Positions 35,816-49,082 of a stretch of 64,000 nt of DNA are shown piece after piece. Origin of the DNA: Liolophura sinensis. Lineage: Eukaryota; Mollusca; Polyplacophora; Chitonida; Chitonidae. The stretch's first letter is position 1; each line of letters begins with the position of its first letter. The position numbers and the translations under genes were made by a program. Under the pieces are notes generated by a model. The model saw nothing but the letters and a program-made list of their open reading frames with translations. It ran no database searches and was not told where the DNA came from. The stretch lies in NCBI RefSeq assembly GCF_032854445.1, contig NC_088302.1:16611338-16675337 (forward strand), in the 5' to 3' direction.

Positions 35816-38800
35816 TCACAATAGAAGAGATAGAAAAAAGGCATTTTGTCCATTTATCTAAGTAACTCCAGAGCAATCGTATTTTACTCTGTGGTAGGCG
35901 ATACAGAAATTTTTTTTCCTTTCCTTGATCTGAATACTTCATAAGTAGTTTAGAGTTAAGTGAGCACGCCAGAGTCTCACGCCATATTTTCTATCTCCGG
36001 TTATAAAGAATGCATCTCCGACCTGTCAGATGCAGATCCTGACTGCCCAGATGCCTTAGTGGGATTTCGGTATAAGCAGTGGTATGATGTGCTGCCCCTT
36101 AAAGGTGTCCTGTGGCGTATTATACACTCTATGCCACAAAGTTTGACAGGTACACGTGCTTCTACCAATATGTGATAGTTTATCCTGCCCCCAGGATCAC
36201 GAAGCCCTCTCAGATCTAGTCTTACCTTGTGCCATTATTCAAGGTCTTAGATTTGTCATTAAATTATGATTTTTCAATTTAGTAGTGTTGGTGTGCGATA
36301 TCTCTTAATATTAAAATAAAACTTTCTATGTATACTCAAAATTTTAGTGCAGTAAAAAGTTTTGAATTTAAGACTTTGTCTGACTTAGGTTTAAGACAAC
36401 TCCTGGGTCCTGGGTCATGGTGTGTGTTGTTTCCTTGCCCCTTCTATGATTTGGCTGCAGTCGTACATGTGAACTGTTCTTCCCTATTTAAACACTTCTA
36501 ACAACACAAATAGGTGAGTGTATGAAGCACCCCGATTAATTGAAGATTAGTTTATAAATCATTCACTGATATGATTTCATAATATTTGTAAATTAACCTT
36601 AAAAGATACAAAAAATGGGTTTTCGATGTTCCGTGTAAAAATCATTCAAATATATGCTTATTACAAATATTGTCCAGAAACTCCTTATTCGTGGGGCCTA
36701 AGTGACAATAAGCCATCGACATCGATTATGGGATCATTAGCGCAGTCGACTGCTTGTCTTCCTGCAATCCCGTATGCATTGTCAATTGTAATAGTCTTTT
36801 ATTTCACCAGAATCATTGGGTACTTTCAGTGAATGATCAGTAGGCATAAAGGTTTACAAAGAGAAACGTTTTAATATTATTGCTGGTATGGATCTGGCGG
36901 GAATAAAGCTTTCTTCTGTGCGTCGAACATGGGGAAGGATCGTCCGGTACCTTGTCGAAGGTGGTTGGTTTACCCAAGTTTTACTCTGGTTTTCCTCCAC
37001 TCCATAAAACTAACTTCCATTGTATAGATTAAAAAGTCTTGAGTTTGGTATTACAGCAGCAATCACATAAAATCGTGCAAGTGAAAGATAGTCGAGTTCG
37101 ACGTTAAATAACATTCAGACAAATGATAGCATACAGATGTACCCGGTGTCTGTATTATCTAATGACTTACTTGAGAGCGTTCATATGGCGTGTACATATC
37201 TTGCCTTGTAGCATTTTTTAGATCCTTTGTCTTATGTGAAAATTTCAGTCAACGTCAAAAGTTATTACTGCAAAAACTTGTGTGTCAAGGTTATTACATC
37301 AAACGTCTTCACTCTAAGTTTCTTAAGTTTTACAATGGGTATAATTTTCTTGTAAGTAAATATGTCCAGAATCTCTGGAGGTTGGTTCATGTTTGTGCCT
37401 AATTCCGCTTAACGCGGTACAAGGGGCGGTATATTCATCCTGTTGCATTGGATCGCCACTTTGGATATATGAACAGTTACAATCAAAGCGCAACTGAGGT
37501 ACTTTCATTATCGACATCTTGTGTTCTAGCATAGTACACAATTTGAATACTGATTTCTCTCAGTCGCCTAGAACATACCTTACGCCTTTCCTACATCACT
37601 GAAAACTGATGGCTGCTTCTCTTTGTATGATTCCGTCCTATTTTCGTACATTCTTAGTTTTTTGGAGGTTTGCGTTATACGTCGTTTTGGGAATTGGCCA
37701 TGCGATTATTTACACGGAACCTCCTTATTGGTTGACGGCTGGTATACGAATGTGTTTCGACACATAGATTTCGAACATCTGAGGATAGACCACGAAACCT
37801 GCTTGGCACCAATTTACATATAGAATAAGTTAATTATACTTCATGAATGACTGGAAAATCCGCATTAAGGTAAGCTTATGGTTTCCAGTCACCCATCACA
37901 ACCGATGTGGCGTAATTCAACTAACACAGTGCCTTACTCCATTTTCACATGCTGAGCGAACAGCAATGTGCCTACGTGTATACGATGGCGGATCCCCTGT
38001 TTTGGGGGGTTTTTTGTCTCTTTTTTTTTTTTTTTTTTTTGACTGATTGCGTTTGTCTGGCTTGTTACGATGATGATGTCCGTATCAATCACAATCAATC
38101 AACATTTACGTTGCACACACTAACTTTTGGAGGAACTATAAGTATATATTAGACTGGAAAGAGACGAACACTAAACGCGGTCAGCGAAACGAAAAGTCAC
38201 AAAACGTATTCCTTATAATGACTGACCCAGTCAGAACCTGTATTCATTTATTCGTATACTGACAGGACATTTCTCGAGATATATACATATATTCTGCAAG
38301 GAGGGTGAATGTCATTGGAATTGGATGTAAGGTAAATCAATTGTGTTGCAATAAAACAAGCAGGAACACGGCTAAAATGTATTTTGTTTCAGCATTATTC
38401 ATATTATGAGAGTAAGTCGTCTTCCTGTATGAAAATGTCTTTCATATTGAATGAGGTAGAAGCAAGTGTGGAATGAAATACTACGGTGTGTCGCCATTGC
38501 TGCAATGCAATATTACACACGTATTGTGGCGACCTTTTGACTTAAACCTGATTTTAAAATTTAATTTAAGCGGGTTTGTAGACCCTTGGAGTTGAACTAA
38601 CTGACAACACATAAAAAATGTTATGTCAACATACACATTAGTGGAATCAAGCTCCTTAATTTTTATGCTTAGCAGTGTAAGAACCTGCTGGAAAGTTGGA
38701 AAGTCCACCTAGCTACCTTCTCTTTGCTTGGAGCCCAGAAAGATTTACAATTTGTGCTTTGCTCGATGTGCTTATCTAGCCATAACGCGGCTTTTACTCT

Positions 38801-38839
38801 TTTGGGAAATTAAAATGTGTAAAAGTGGGACACAATGTA
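35816..38839. other. Intergenic, no gene seen; SINE A fragments
   Basis: No supported gene. Degraded family A fragments are visible near 36930-37055 (TTTTCCTCCACTCC, AAAAGTCTTGAG) and 37590-37640 (CATCACTGAAAACTGATGGC, also found at 43830). A T run of about 20 lies at 38021-38040. Confidence 0.5.
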
Positions 38840-39851
38840 TCATGCCTTATTTAAACTAGCCCCATGGACGGGCACACTTTGGGACTTCCTACAGCAACAC
38901 TTGCAGAATAACGCTGCATAGCCCAAACGGATTTCGGGATCCACCAACCAACAGAGAGGCCTTACAGCGGAGCTGCTGAAGCTGATCCAGTATAAAGTGA
39001 GGTAAACCAACGGACTGATTTCATCGATCCTTGAATACGGCAGCACCATGGATAAGAAGGCGATGAGGACGATTGGCAGCATCATCAAGATCATAGACAT
39101 CGTGACGAGGACCAATGCTATTGCTGGCGATACGGTACCGCCCTGGGCGTCTCCTTCGTTGCCTCTACACGCGACGCGAAACGAGCAGCCCACAGCAGCG
39201 AAGAGAGTGACGACGACGATTAACAAAGGCAGGAAGTACAAAGACCGCAGTGAAGATCAGATAGATAGATTGCTGCCACTGGGTGGAACAGACCCTGGTT
39301 TCCGAAGCACTTATGGGATCTTCATTTTGCTGAGTCCCTACGACGTATAGAGGCACGCCGATCACCAGACAGCAGCCCCACGGAACCCAGATGAGCAAGA
39401 AATGTTTCCAGGACCAAATTTCCCGCCATAGACGATACGTGGGGCGGCAGAGCTGAAGAAGGCGTTCCACATGAATCACAGAGCACGTAACAAAGATCAG
39501 AATGGGCAGGAAATAGTCTAGAGTCACCCAGAAGTCGCAGACGATGTCACTGTAGTGCCAGAAACTGTTACGGTACTCGTTGGAGACGCTTATGGGAAAC
39601 ACGCACGCTCCTACAGCTACGTCCAGCGCCACCATGTGAAACACGCACACGGTGAAGGTGTTATAATTCTTCCCAGCAATCAGCGACGCAGCCAGCAGTA
39701 GATTAAACAGCACCGTGGCAGCACAGAGACAACATCCCACAATCAGCACTTTGACATTTGTGGGCTCTGGGTTGTCCGGATACACCGGTGCCTCCAAGTT
39801 GGTAAAATTTGTCATACTCCAGAGTGATTTGTCCAGATCGTGCTCATCCAT
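38840..39851 (-). pseudogene. Class A aminergic-like GPCR with one-base frameshift in TM5
   Basis: Intronless rhodopsin-class receptor from ATG 39851-39849 to TGA 38842-38840. The span is 1012 nt, one base more than a multiple of three. Residues 1-204 give an N-glycosylation site (NFT at 15), TM1 (Asn50), TM2 (Asp77), Cys105 (3.25), Asp112 (3.32), the HVER motif (127-130), TM4 and the loop Cys188. Near 39239 the frame changes. The second frame then gives the rest of TM5, TM6 (MMLPIV) and TM7 (Trp7.40, AVRPLCW). Removing one base in TTTGTAC keeps the same spacing to Pro5.50 as in the paralogue at 49991-51058. It is a pseudogene, an allele, or an assembly error; everything else looks intact. 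The Kozak context AAAATGG is good. Confidence 0.8.
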
Positions 39852-40197
39852 TTTGATTTCTGGTTCGACTTCTGTGGAATTTTAATTAAACAATTAAAAA
39901 AAGATTGTTATCTGAAAAAGATAGAAATTTGTTTTTTAAGTACCAGACCCCATCGATGGAAGCATAGATTTATTTGACTGACATTACAAATCAGACCTTA
40001 GGTTCCATGCAGATGTGATTTTACTTGCTCTTTGTGAATTGGGCTGCCAAGCTGTAGGTATAATGTCGCCATAAATTCATACCTCGAGATATAAACTAAA
40101 ATAAAATGTAGAAAAAAACCCACAACTTACATGTACATTTACCTATTTTCCATGTAAAAATCACCATGAAACCCTTTATATAGAATTAAGCTGCATC

Positions 40198-40438
40198 ATA
40201 AACTGTTGATTTTAACAGAAAGTCTGTTGTTTGAGTGATGACAGAATGTATTGTTATTATAATATTCTGTCATATTCAACAGAACATTCTGTTAGTCTAA
40301 TAGAATCTTTATGTTGAATTAAATGAATATGTGTGTTATATTTAACAGAATAATCTGCTGCAACAGCAGAATACATTCAGCCATCACACAGACAACAAAC
40401 TTCTTGTTAAAATTAACAGATTAATTCTTTTTAGTGTA
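40198..40438 (+). mobile_element. MITE-like palindromic element, copy 1
   Basis: The left arm (TTTTAACAGAAAGTCTGTTG, TTTGAGTGATGACAGAATGT) and the right arm (GAATACATTCAGCCATCACA, CTTGTTAAAATTAACAG) are inverted repeats of each other. The element ends at AGTGTA. A second copy in opposite orientation lies at 47944. No transposase is present, so it is non-autonomous. Confidence 0.65.
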
Positions 40439-40707
40439 CGCATGATGTGTCACTCACATGTGTTTTAGTATTCTGATGTACATACTAAGGCATTTAAACC
40501 TTTAAACTAAGGCCTTCTTTGTGTCGAAAACGAAAGATTTGGCCTTATCATGACTTTCAACTTGATAAACACTCACTCCCGTTTAATCTTCCAATGTGCA
40601 TTTGAGAATTTCGTTTTATGTATATCGAGAAATGAGTGTCACCATATTACCAGTATTATTTTTTTTAAATAAGCCTATGTATACAAGGGTGTATTATATG
40701 TACACGT

Positions 40708-40895
40708 CCATGTTTCAGCTGATGTTTTGGTCAATCTCTCCGACCGTACGTGGAAGGTCTGACAGCAACTTGCGCATGGTCGTGGGTTTCCCCGGAGATC
40801 TGCTTGGTTTCCATCCACAATAATCATTGCCGCCGTCGTGTAAGTGAAATATTCTTGAGTATGGCAAGACCAGTTAAATAAATAAATAAATAAAT
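40708..40895 (+). repeat. SINE family A copy
   Basis: CCGACCGTACGTGGAAGGTC, GGTCGTGGGTTTCCCCGGAG and GTAAGTGAAATATTCTTGAG, ending in AAATAAATAAATAAAT. The 5' end is altered. Confidence 0.75.
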
Positions 40896-41209
40896 TATGG
40901 CCAATCAACTTGGCTCCATTTTTAATCTTCCATACGATAACTCGACTCAGCTCTTTTCTGTAGTCTGGAGTTTTAAAGAGCTCAGGCCCATCGACAGTAA
41001 CCCACTGACAGAGGCGTTCATTGTATTAGCTTAGGATTGTGAACATAGGCCTTATTTTAGCACAAATATGTTTGAGTCAGGCATGGTTCTTTCTGTATTG
41101 TTTTGATGTCGTGAGTTCAGTAATGTTTTAAACCTTTTGGTTCTAATTTCGCCTATGTTTTTTAAAACCATGGTTCCAAGCCTTAAATACCATCAGCACG
41201 TTAGTACAC

Positions 41210-41325
41210 CTGATAAACCTGCAGCCAAATCAGTCAGAGCTGGATTCGAACTCCCGACGTCATTGGTTAAGTGGTTGTTAGTGGCAGCGAACCATTGCTT
41301 TAACCATCTCTGATAGAGAGCCTTT
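41210..41325 (-). repeat. SINE tRNA-like head fragment, minus strand
   Basis: GAGCTGGATTCGAACTCCCG on the plus strand is a reverse-complement box B, and AACCATTGCTTTAACCATCT corresponds to the box A side. No body follows. Confidence 0.45.
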
Positions 41326-41726
41326 TCATTTGTCTCCATTCATGAAGTCGAACAGAAGCATAGCAGAAGCTGCGACCTGAATCGTTGCCATATGCAACCT
41401 AACCTGTTGATGCTACGGTATTGGGTGCTGATCAAATAATATATTTTCCTTCCCTTAGGAATAGTAATTTCTGATCAGGCGATGCTTCGTCTGGTAGAAG
41501 AATATATATTATGGGGGTCCTCGTTTGTTGATCAACCTAATTGGTTGTCTCGGAAATGATTGCATGTAACGAGTGGGTTTCACCGGTACTGTGGAGGGCA
41601 TCCCCACTCACTGGTTTTACCATACTAACAAATCGAACTGTGAAGGCATATATTACATAAGCATATATATATAGTTTTTTTTAACGTGAAGCCAGACTTT
41701 GTTCGGTGAAATTACACTGAACGTAC

Positions 41727-41998
41727 ATATGATTTATTTATTTATTTGATTAATGTTTTACGCCGTACTCGAGAATATTTCACTTATACGACGGCAACCA
41801 ACATTCTGATGACAGGTAACCGGGCAGAGCCTGAGGGAACCCACGATCACCCGCAGGTTGTCACAGGCCTTCTCACGTACGACCGGAGAGGAAGCCAGCG
41901 TGAGATGAACTTTAACTCACAGCGACCGCTTTGGTAAGAGGCTCCTGGGTCATTGCGCTGCGCTGGCGGGCTAACCACCTCGACCACGGAGGCCTCCA
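41727..41998 (-). repeat. SINE family A, best full-length copy, minus strand
   Basis: From the (ATTT)n tail at 41731 through GTACTCGAGAATATTTCACT, CGGGCAGAGCCTGAGGGAAC and GACCGGAGAGGAAGCCAGCG to the head, which reads GGAGGCCTCCGTGGTCGAGG on the minus strand. It is about 270 bases and gives the reference structure for the family. Confidence 0.85.
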
Positions 41999-43169
41999 AA
42001 AGGGCATATGAAATATGCTATAAAAAAATTATGCATCAAAACATGGTGCTGATCTTAAATTTTATGGTATCCTTTTTTCCCAACGGACCTCAAAGCACTT
42101 TTCTATGGCCATTAAAACAATAATAATAACGTAAAAATAGGTAATTTAGTCACGAACGAAGTTTTAGGACATATACAGTTTATGATAATGTCAGTCAAAA
42201 TGCTTACAAGACGCAGTCTAAGCCAACAAACCACTATTTATTTTAAAACGCTCAAAGGCTTTTTAGCCACTTCCCTGACTTCAGCTGAGACAACAAACAC
42301 ACGTGGCTGCCGTCTATCAGGCTTTTACACTCAGAAACGACTGTATTACGTGAAGGAATGGTGCAAGCATGGAGTTGAGAGCGCATCAATCAACGTATGT
42401 GTTATGTCAGCCAATCTTCAGTAGCCTATACCACCGTAGTACAAGTCTTTCTGTTTTGTAGAAAGGCTTGGCATATTTCCTGTGTGACTCAGACGTGGTT
42501 GCCAGTGGTTAGTACAGCGCACATAAATCATGTCACACACCTCACGGGGTAGGTTATCTTACATCGTGAAGGCTTTCCATCGTCCTCTTATCTAACCAAA
42601 CTCGTTAAACACAGCAACTTTTCTGTCAACACAGCATCGTTTCGCTGTATGTAGACACGTTTCCTGCAAGCACCCAGTCCAGCAAACGCTTTCGGACATC
42701 TGTTTTTATCTAGGCGCACAGCATTTGATGCGCTACGATTTACACTTCTATAATATAAACATTCCATGATTTATGATCTAACATTAAACAACAGACACTC
42801 TGCTGATAAAAACCAATCCTTGCGGTTCTTCTTTCCGTGCATGGACCGGATGGTTGCAAAGTTACTCCACTAATGAAGACTCCTAGTAGGTACCACTAGT
42901 AAGTTTGTTGTGGAGAACTGACTATAAAACTCTGCTGGAGAGTTGCTGACGCCAAATGACTGCTGTGAAATTTGATGGGTTTAATTCCATGTGATTTATC
43001 AGGAGGTAACTTCAGGCACTGAAGGCAGAATCATTAAGCTATTTTAACCCTCGGAAGTTCGTTTGTCATTAGAAGCGCAAGTTGCTATTTGGCTAACGTT
43101 AGTTACGAGCCCTGCTCTTTAATCATAAATATCTTTCATAGTCTGAGGTGAATTTTATTCTGGAGGAGA

Positions 43170-43485
43170 ACTGAGTGAGTGAGTGAGTGAGTTCTTAGAG
43201 TTTAACGTCGTACTTAACAATTTTTGAAGTAATATGATGACGAAGAAGTCCTTAGAGTGCACGTAATGGCCTGCAGGACAGACTTTTTTTATCTACTGCT
43301 GCTTCACCGAGACGACTTACCGAAGGCAAGTACTTCAAGCAGTCGTTGCACGATCCCCTTAATACTCAACGCCAAGCAAAGGAAGGTACAACTTCCTCTT
43401 TTAAGGTCTTAGGTGTGACCCGAGCCAGGATTGACCCTGGATCAACCGCTCTACCAACTGTGCCATCGGGGACTGCTTCTTCTGC
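43170..43485 (-). repeat. SINE family B, near full-length, minus strand
   Basis: The (GAGT)n run at 43173-43192 is the reverse-complement CACTC tail. TTTAACGTCGTACTTAACAA, GAAGTCCTTAGAGTGCACGT and ACAACTTCCTCTTTTAAGGT follow. The tRNA-like head is at 43420-43475, with CTCTACCAACTGTGCCATCG as reverse-complement box A. Confidence 0.8.
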
Positions 43486-43721
43486 ACGAGGAGCCGATGG
43501 ACAAGAAGCTGCAGTCTCTTCAAAATATGCAAGATAAATGAAACTGCTGAGATGTACCCTCGAATGAGTGTTGTGATTTTCAAGTACAGTTTTTATACAT
43601 GAACAAATATATGTGCGCTTTAGAGCATCCAGTGGGAGGCCATGATGGTGCATGATCCTTGGGCAACTTTAGTACGGTATATGTATTTGGCATTCGTTTT
43701 AACCTTATGTTATGAGTTTAC

Positions 43722-43862
43722 GCGATGGCTGTGATTTCAAGTCCAGCTCAAGCTTACTTCATCTCCTTTTGTACGTGGGAAGGTCTGCCAGAATTGGATG
43801 CCATGCCTAGAATACCGACTGTTTTCCCCCCATCACTGAAAACTGGTGACTGCTTTTCTCTT
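43722..43862 (+). repeat. SINE family A fragment
   Basis: TTTCAAGTCCAGCTCAAGCT and GTACGTGGGAAGGTCTGCCA match the family. The 3' half is diverged (CCCCATCACTGAAAACTGGT). Confidence 0.6.
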
Positions 43863-46800
43863 TTTTAGTTTTATGGACCATAAATTTATAAATTATTTCT
43901 CACATATTTCTTGTATACAGTTTCGGAAATGGGTCTTGTAATTGTCAACTTGAAATACCTCTTGACAATGTCGGACTTACGATTTAGATTTGTGATGACA
44001 AGACAAATATGAAATTCCACAGCATAGAGTAAACCTCAATTTACCTCTGTTATCTTTTGTTTTATTTTTGGCTGTTCGTATTAAATCTTTAATATTAGCA
44101 ACTTATACATCCGCTGCCACTATAAGATACCCTGAATTATCAAATGAGCAAATATAGCCCCTAAATGAATAATAACCCAACAGGTATTCATCAGACTATA
44201 AATCAGGCATTAACCAGAGTATGTAGCGAGAGTGTCGTCGATAGAAAATCAACAATAATCAAAACTCAGGCAGGCCATGTTTCCTGTCATGTATAACCCA
44301 GGACTATACACCTCGTGGTGCAATGACTGTAATACGGTTGCCGCCTCTGATAATGGCTTATAACACGACTGTAGACAGCTCTAGGGCAACCGCCATGGTT
44401 CACATTCCGTGGAAAAACGACTTGCCGCTCTGGTGGTTCCATGATTACCAGAAGCAGTGAAGATAACGCGAACTGTTTATAAATAACACCTTTGAACCTA
44501 CGTATTGACGTCCCCGGGGGCCATGGGGAGATATTTGACAGCAGGACGAACGACGAAAGAAAGCTTGGGATAATAGACTGTAAAGACATCCATCGTCTGA
44601 GCCACGCAATTTACCAAGACGCTCAAAAGAAAAGCCCTCCAAATCTCTCACATCTGTGTCCGAGTAACAGAAAACCAGTTCCGTCAGTGGTAGTCCGGAT
44701 GCTAACGAGTATCTTGCTGTGTCCTTGGACTTCATTCGGTCTCTGGAGACATTGTATATAGGTATTCTGTAACATTGACCGAATCCCAGAAGCAAATCCT
44801 GTCAGATCTCTTCCTGGCCTGTATACAGTGCCTGCTCATTATTGCTTAATCCGATCAGGAGTCAGAGCTGGGAGTTTACGGTTGTTAACTTGAATAGCCA
44901 TTTGAACTGACATGGTGAAGGCCGAAATATACTATGCACAATGGTCAACAATATCTATACGTTACAAGTCCATCCTAAACCGTATATTACATGTGACTTT
45001 AAACGTGGACAGACCGAAAGATATAGACACGGTTGCCTATGTCTTAAGCTGACGCGTTTTATGTTTTATTGTCTACATAACGAGGTCCAGACTTGCTTTT
45101 TCCCTGTATTTCCCTGTTACTTTCGGATCAAGAAGATATCTCTCCCTGGGTGACATTGTCAATTTTTTTGCACTGTATGCAATTACTGGGTGACCTTTCC
45201 AATGCTGTATGACGGTTCGATTTCTCTAGGATTCTGTGTTATCTTACATGACAACCCAATATATCGATTGGCTTATTATCTTATCATCGTTACGAAATCG
45301 GAAACGCCAGCTTTCACACGAATGTATAGAACAGCACGGAACGCCCTTGGTTGTAATAGAGGAAAAGGAGGTGATGTCCATTTTGTTTAGAGAAAAAAAA
45401 TCAAAAACAGCGCATAAAATACAAAAACATGCCATGGAATCTCAACCAGTTCTGGGTCCAACTTATAAATGGTGGTCACTGTGACCATTTAAATACAAAA
45501 TATGCACACAATTATAGACCATATGTAAAGATCAGAATATTAGCAACATATAAAGTCAGTATTGGAGTAGAATCCTGGGGTATGTGAGCCTACCTGAAGT
45601 CATTCGTGCAGTATATTCTTTCACAATCTAGAGGCCTTTTTCATGACCATGTGGGCCATCTTGTGTGTGTTTATCCCAAACGCTGTTGCCAGCTTGTACA
45701 CTTATCCTCTTCTTTAGTCAGCATATCTCATTAAAGTAACATGGGTCCTCCCTTGCTGTGTTTGCGCCTCGCCTTCAGTCACTTCCACTAGTGATGTAGC
45801 ACGCCCTCTAGTTTAATCACAAAATCGTGCCGTACGGTTTAAATATTGCAAGGATTACACTGTGTTATTGTCTTATCCTACGTGAGTGAATGAAGAAGGC
45901 TTTGGCGCACTATCCCTGGCCATTATTTAACAGGAAATCTTTCCGGGCTGTCGGACAAATGTACAGCCGGTTCCCATACGGCCATGTTGCCAACTGGCAC
46001 ATGTTGAACATTTGACATTTTGAATCAGAAGTGAAACGTCTCTAAATGAGCTCACTCCGTTGCGTGACGTCACAAGGGCGTGAGCTGTGAGTCATAAGGC
46101 TGTGTTTATATCTCCTCTTCTTCCAGTGTTTTATTGTTTTGATTATCAGGAGTGGGTCAGAACATGTCTGCCGACGTCCTACAGAAACAAGACGTGCAAA
46201 TAACTTGCAAAACGTTGCCAGTTTGGCGCAGCTTTTCTTACCGAAAGGACAAATGACTTTAATGAAGCAGACCATAGGCATCTTATATCACCCTGTTTTC
46301 GGGCCAATTTCAGATCACAGGCAAAAGGAACAGCATTTTAAGTAAGCTCTAAAACAGCTTATTAAAATGTTAACATCATATTAAACAAAAAGCGAAGAGT
46401 TTTGTTAGTGGTTTTATGATTCGATTTGTAAACACTTGACTCAGGCTTATTCCTACTCAAAAAAAATGACATTCCAAGAACCGAGATCTTCTCGGGCATA
46501 CACCAGGGTAGACCATCACGATTTGGTAGTAAGACATTCCAGTGACGCCAGCCATGGCTCTGGTAATATGAAAGTCAGGGACCCGCCTTGCCACAAAAAT
46601 CCATTTGATCAAAAAATTTGGTCAAAATACATGAAATGTCAAAATTGATAAACGCCAATCAATCAAATTCAAGAACAGGGTACTATACATGTATTAGTGC
46701 CAAAGACGGATGATGTTAATCTATGTATTAATTCTTGGTTTACGGGAAACTGGGCATATAATACAACTCAAATAGACGAATCAATAACACATAAACGGGT

Positions 46801-47943
46801 TACTACATTCGGGTAACAACCGTCCGTCCCTTTTATGTCATAATCATTGCTAATAGCATAAATCACTGGCCAACACGGATTTTTAGTACAGAAAGCATTT
46901 TACAAGTGGGACACGGCGTAGCCAAGATCATCTATGTATATGATGATTCAAGTATGATCAAAAGGACACAACTGTAAAGCTGTATGAGCTCGTATAGCCC
47001 TTCACAGTGTACATTAAGAATCTGTCTATCGAAAACGCGCCAATTCGATTTTTTACCAAGGATTTAATCTTAACGCCATTCACATTCTTGTAGTTATGCA
47101 TAAATAACGAGGCTTTAGTTCAGACTAAAGGTATCACCACCAGACTGCATCCTTATTTCACTTTGAACAACAGCGCCCTGGAGAACAGCTTGTCAGGGCA
47201 TAGGGTTAATCTAAAGCTCCCGAAAGGCCATGCTCAGAAACATTGAAGGAATTTACGTTCAGTCTGCCATCGCATGTCGGCGCCGTCCCGCTACGAAATA
47301 ATTGAAATATTGCCGACTGGGACGTTAAACACAAATTCGGTGCACTAAGATGAGGCCATGTCTTAACCAGAGGGCCAGTCCTCATGTGTTGAGACTTAGA
47401 TGAGAAAGTGATGAGCCAGGACAAGGCTTTTGCGTGTTGTTTCATCAATAATGCATTTGTAAGATTCGGAGTCACGTATTCAAGGCGTTGTAGACGTTCA
47501 TATCAAGAGGAAATTGATCTCTAAATTTACCCTTGGAGAAATGGGATATGCTCCACAGCAGACGTGGGCAAAATAATATGTTTCTGCAAAATTCGAAGCT
47601 CTATTTACATGAAAACAACTCGTTGAAATAAAGATATATGATAAGTACAAGACTATATTTGAAAATGCCTTCACATATATTAAAAAAAAATGCACTGGAT
47701 TAACTGTAGTCAGATGTTTTGAGTATATTCTGCATGGTCTTTATGCACTGTATGGAGGATTTACTTTGCCTATGATGTAACATCAACCTAATTTTTCTAC
47801 CCTAAAGCAGCTAAGTCATGTCATGTTAACTCATACACAGGTACACCTACATGAGTACAATTTACTAGAAACGTATTAAGAACACAAAGGTATGTGACGT
47901 CATTGGCGACACACATCATCAATATGGTCCTTAAAGCCCACAT

Positions 47944-48198
47944 TACACTGAAAAAATAATCTGTTGAATTGATTACACAGAGAGCTTGTAGTCTCAGTGA
48001 TGCTAGTGTATTCCGCTATTGTAGCAAATTATTCTGTTCAATACAACACATATTCTATTAATTCAACATAAACATTATATTAGACCAACAGAATGTAGTT
48101 GAATGTGTTTTGAATATGAAAAAATGTTGTTTTATAATAAGAGAATACATTCCAGCATCACTCAAACATCACACTATCTGAGTAAGTTTTTGAGTGTA
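47944..48198 (-). mobile_element. MITE-like palindromic element, copy 2 (inverted to copy 1)
   Basis: Ends are TACACTGAAAAAAT on the left and TTTTTGAGTGTA on the right, imperfect inverted repeats that start with a TA dinucleotide, which suggests TA target duplication. The interior (TTCAACATAAACATTATATT, AGACCAACAGAATG) is the reverse complement of the interior of the copy at 40198, with substitutions. Confidence 0.65.
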
Positions 48199-48354
48199 AA
48201 ACCCAAACACTTGACTGCGCTTTAATAAGTGAAAACTATAAACCGTGATCCTGCCTTCCAGATGAATTCAAACTTCGTCTAAGTCTTAACGACATATGCT
48301 CAGTGACCCCAGCATAACGCATAGCTACACTTTGGCTTCCAGCCATGACCAACG

Positions 48355-48682
48355 GCCCCCGATAGCATAGTTGGTAGAGCGCCCGCTTCGGGAGCGGTAG
48401 ATCCTGGGTCGAGTCACACCTAAGACCATAAAAGAGGAAGTTGTAAATTCCTCGCTTAGTGCTCAGCATGAAGGAGACAATGCAACGACTGGTTGACCTG
48501 TATCAGTATAATGACTCGGGTAGGGCGGCTTAGTGAAGCAGAACTACATAAAAGAGCGGTGGAAATACGTCCTGCAACAAGGAGACACATTACATGTACA
48601 TGCACTCTAAGGACTCCTTCGTCGTCATGTGACTGAAAATTGTTAAGTACGATGTTAAATCCCTAGCACTCACTCACTCCAG
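48355..48682 (+). repeat. SINE family B with complete tRNA-like head
   Basis: The head is at about 48358-48424. CGATAGCATAGTTGGTAGAG (D-arm, box A), a GCCCGCTTCGGGAGCGG hairpin-like centre and TCCTGGGTCGAGTC (T-arm, box B) are visible. The body has GTCCTGCAACAAGGAGACAC and CTCTAAGGACTCCTTCGTCG, and the element ends in CACTCACTCACTCC. Full-length reference copy for the family. Confidence 0.85.
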
Positions 48683-49082
48683 CCATGACCAGTCTTTGTG
48701 TAACATTTAGTGACATATTTGCAGATCGACACCGTTACACTGGACCAATCTTCGTGTAAATCAAAAGAAAATTCTACAATATAAGCATATCCGCACCATA
48801 ACACCGACTTGCAAACAGAGGCCAATCTTTTTGTATAAAAATACCATAACGCTGCATTTTTGGGGTTCGTGTAAACTTTAGCAACCGGTGCATACCGACA
48901 TTGCGATGCTAACTTACACAGATGCCACACAGGAGCCCAATTTTCGTTGACACGTTTAATGGCAACCTGTGCATAGCGACAGCGCGATGCTAACTTTCAT
49001 AGACGACATATAATGCATGGCAGCATCTTAAAGGTGAATCTCATTTCAGACAAATCCGTGCGTAAATCATATGCGACATAGG

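Noticed and set aside
35960..36175. 71-codon open frame after the LAS2-like gene
   Set aside because: It lies past the polyadenylation signal at 35810 and has no splice support or recognisable motif.
44445..44795. 116-codon open frame on the minus strand
   Set aside because: No known motif, unusual composition, and nothing next to it that would complete a gene.
46065..46345. CRE followed by a short open frame, as a possible promoter and gene
   Set aside because: The palindrome is perfect, but the frame has no recognisable motif and no downstream exons were found.
48358..48424. tRNA gene
   Set aside because: Boxes A and B are present, but the sequence runs straight into a SINE body found at other sites, and the T-arm is imperfect, so it is a SINE head.
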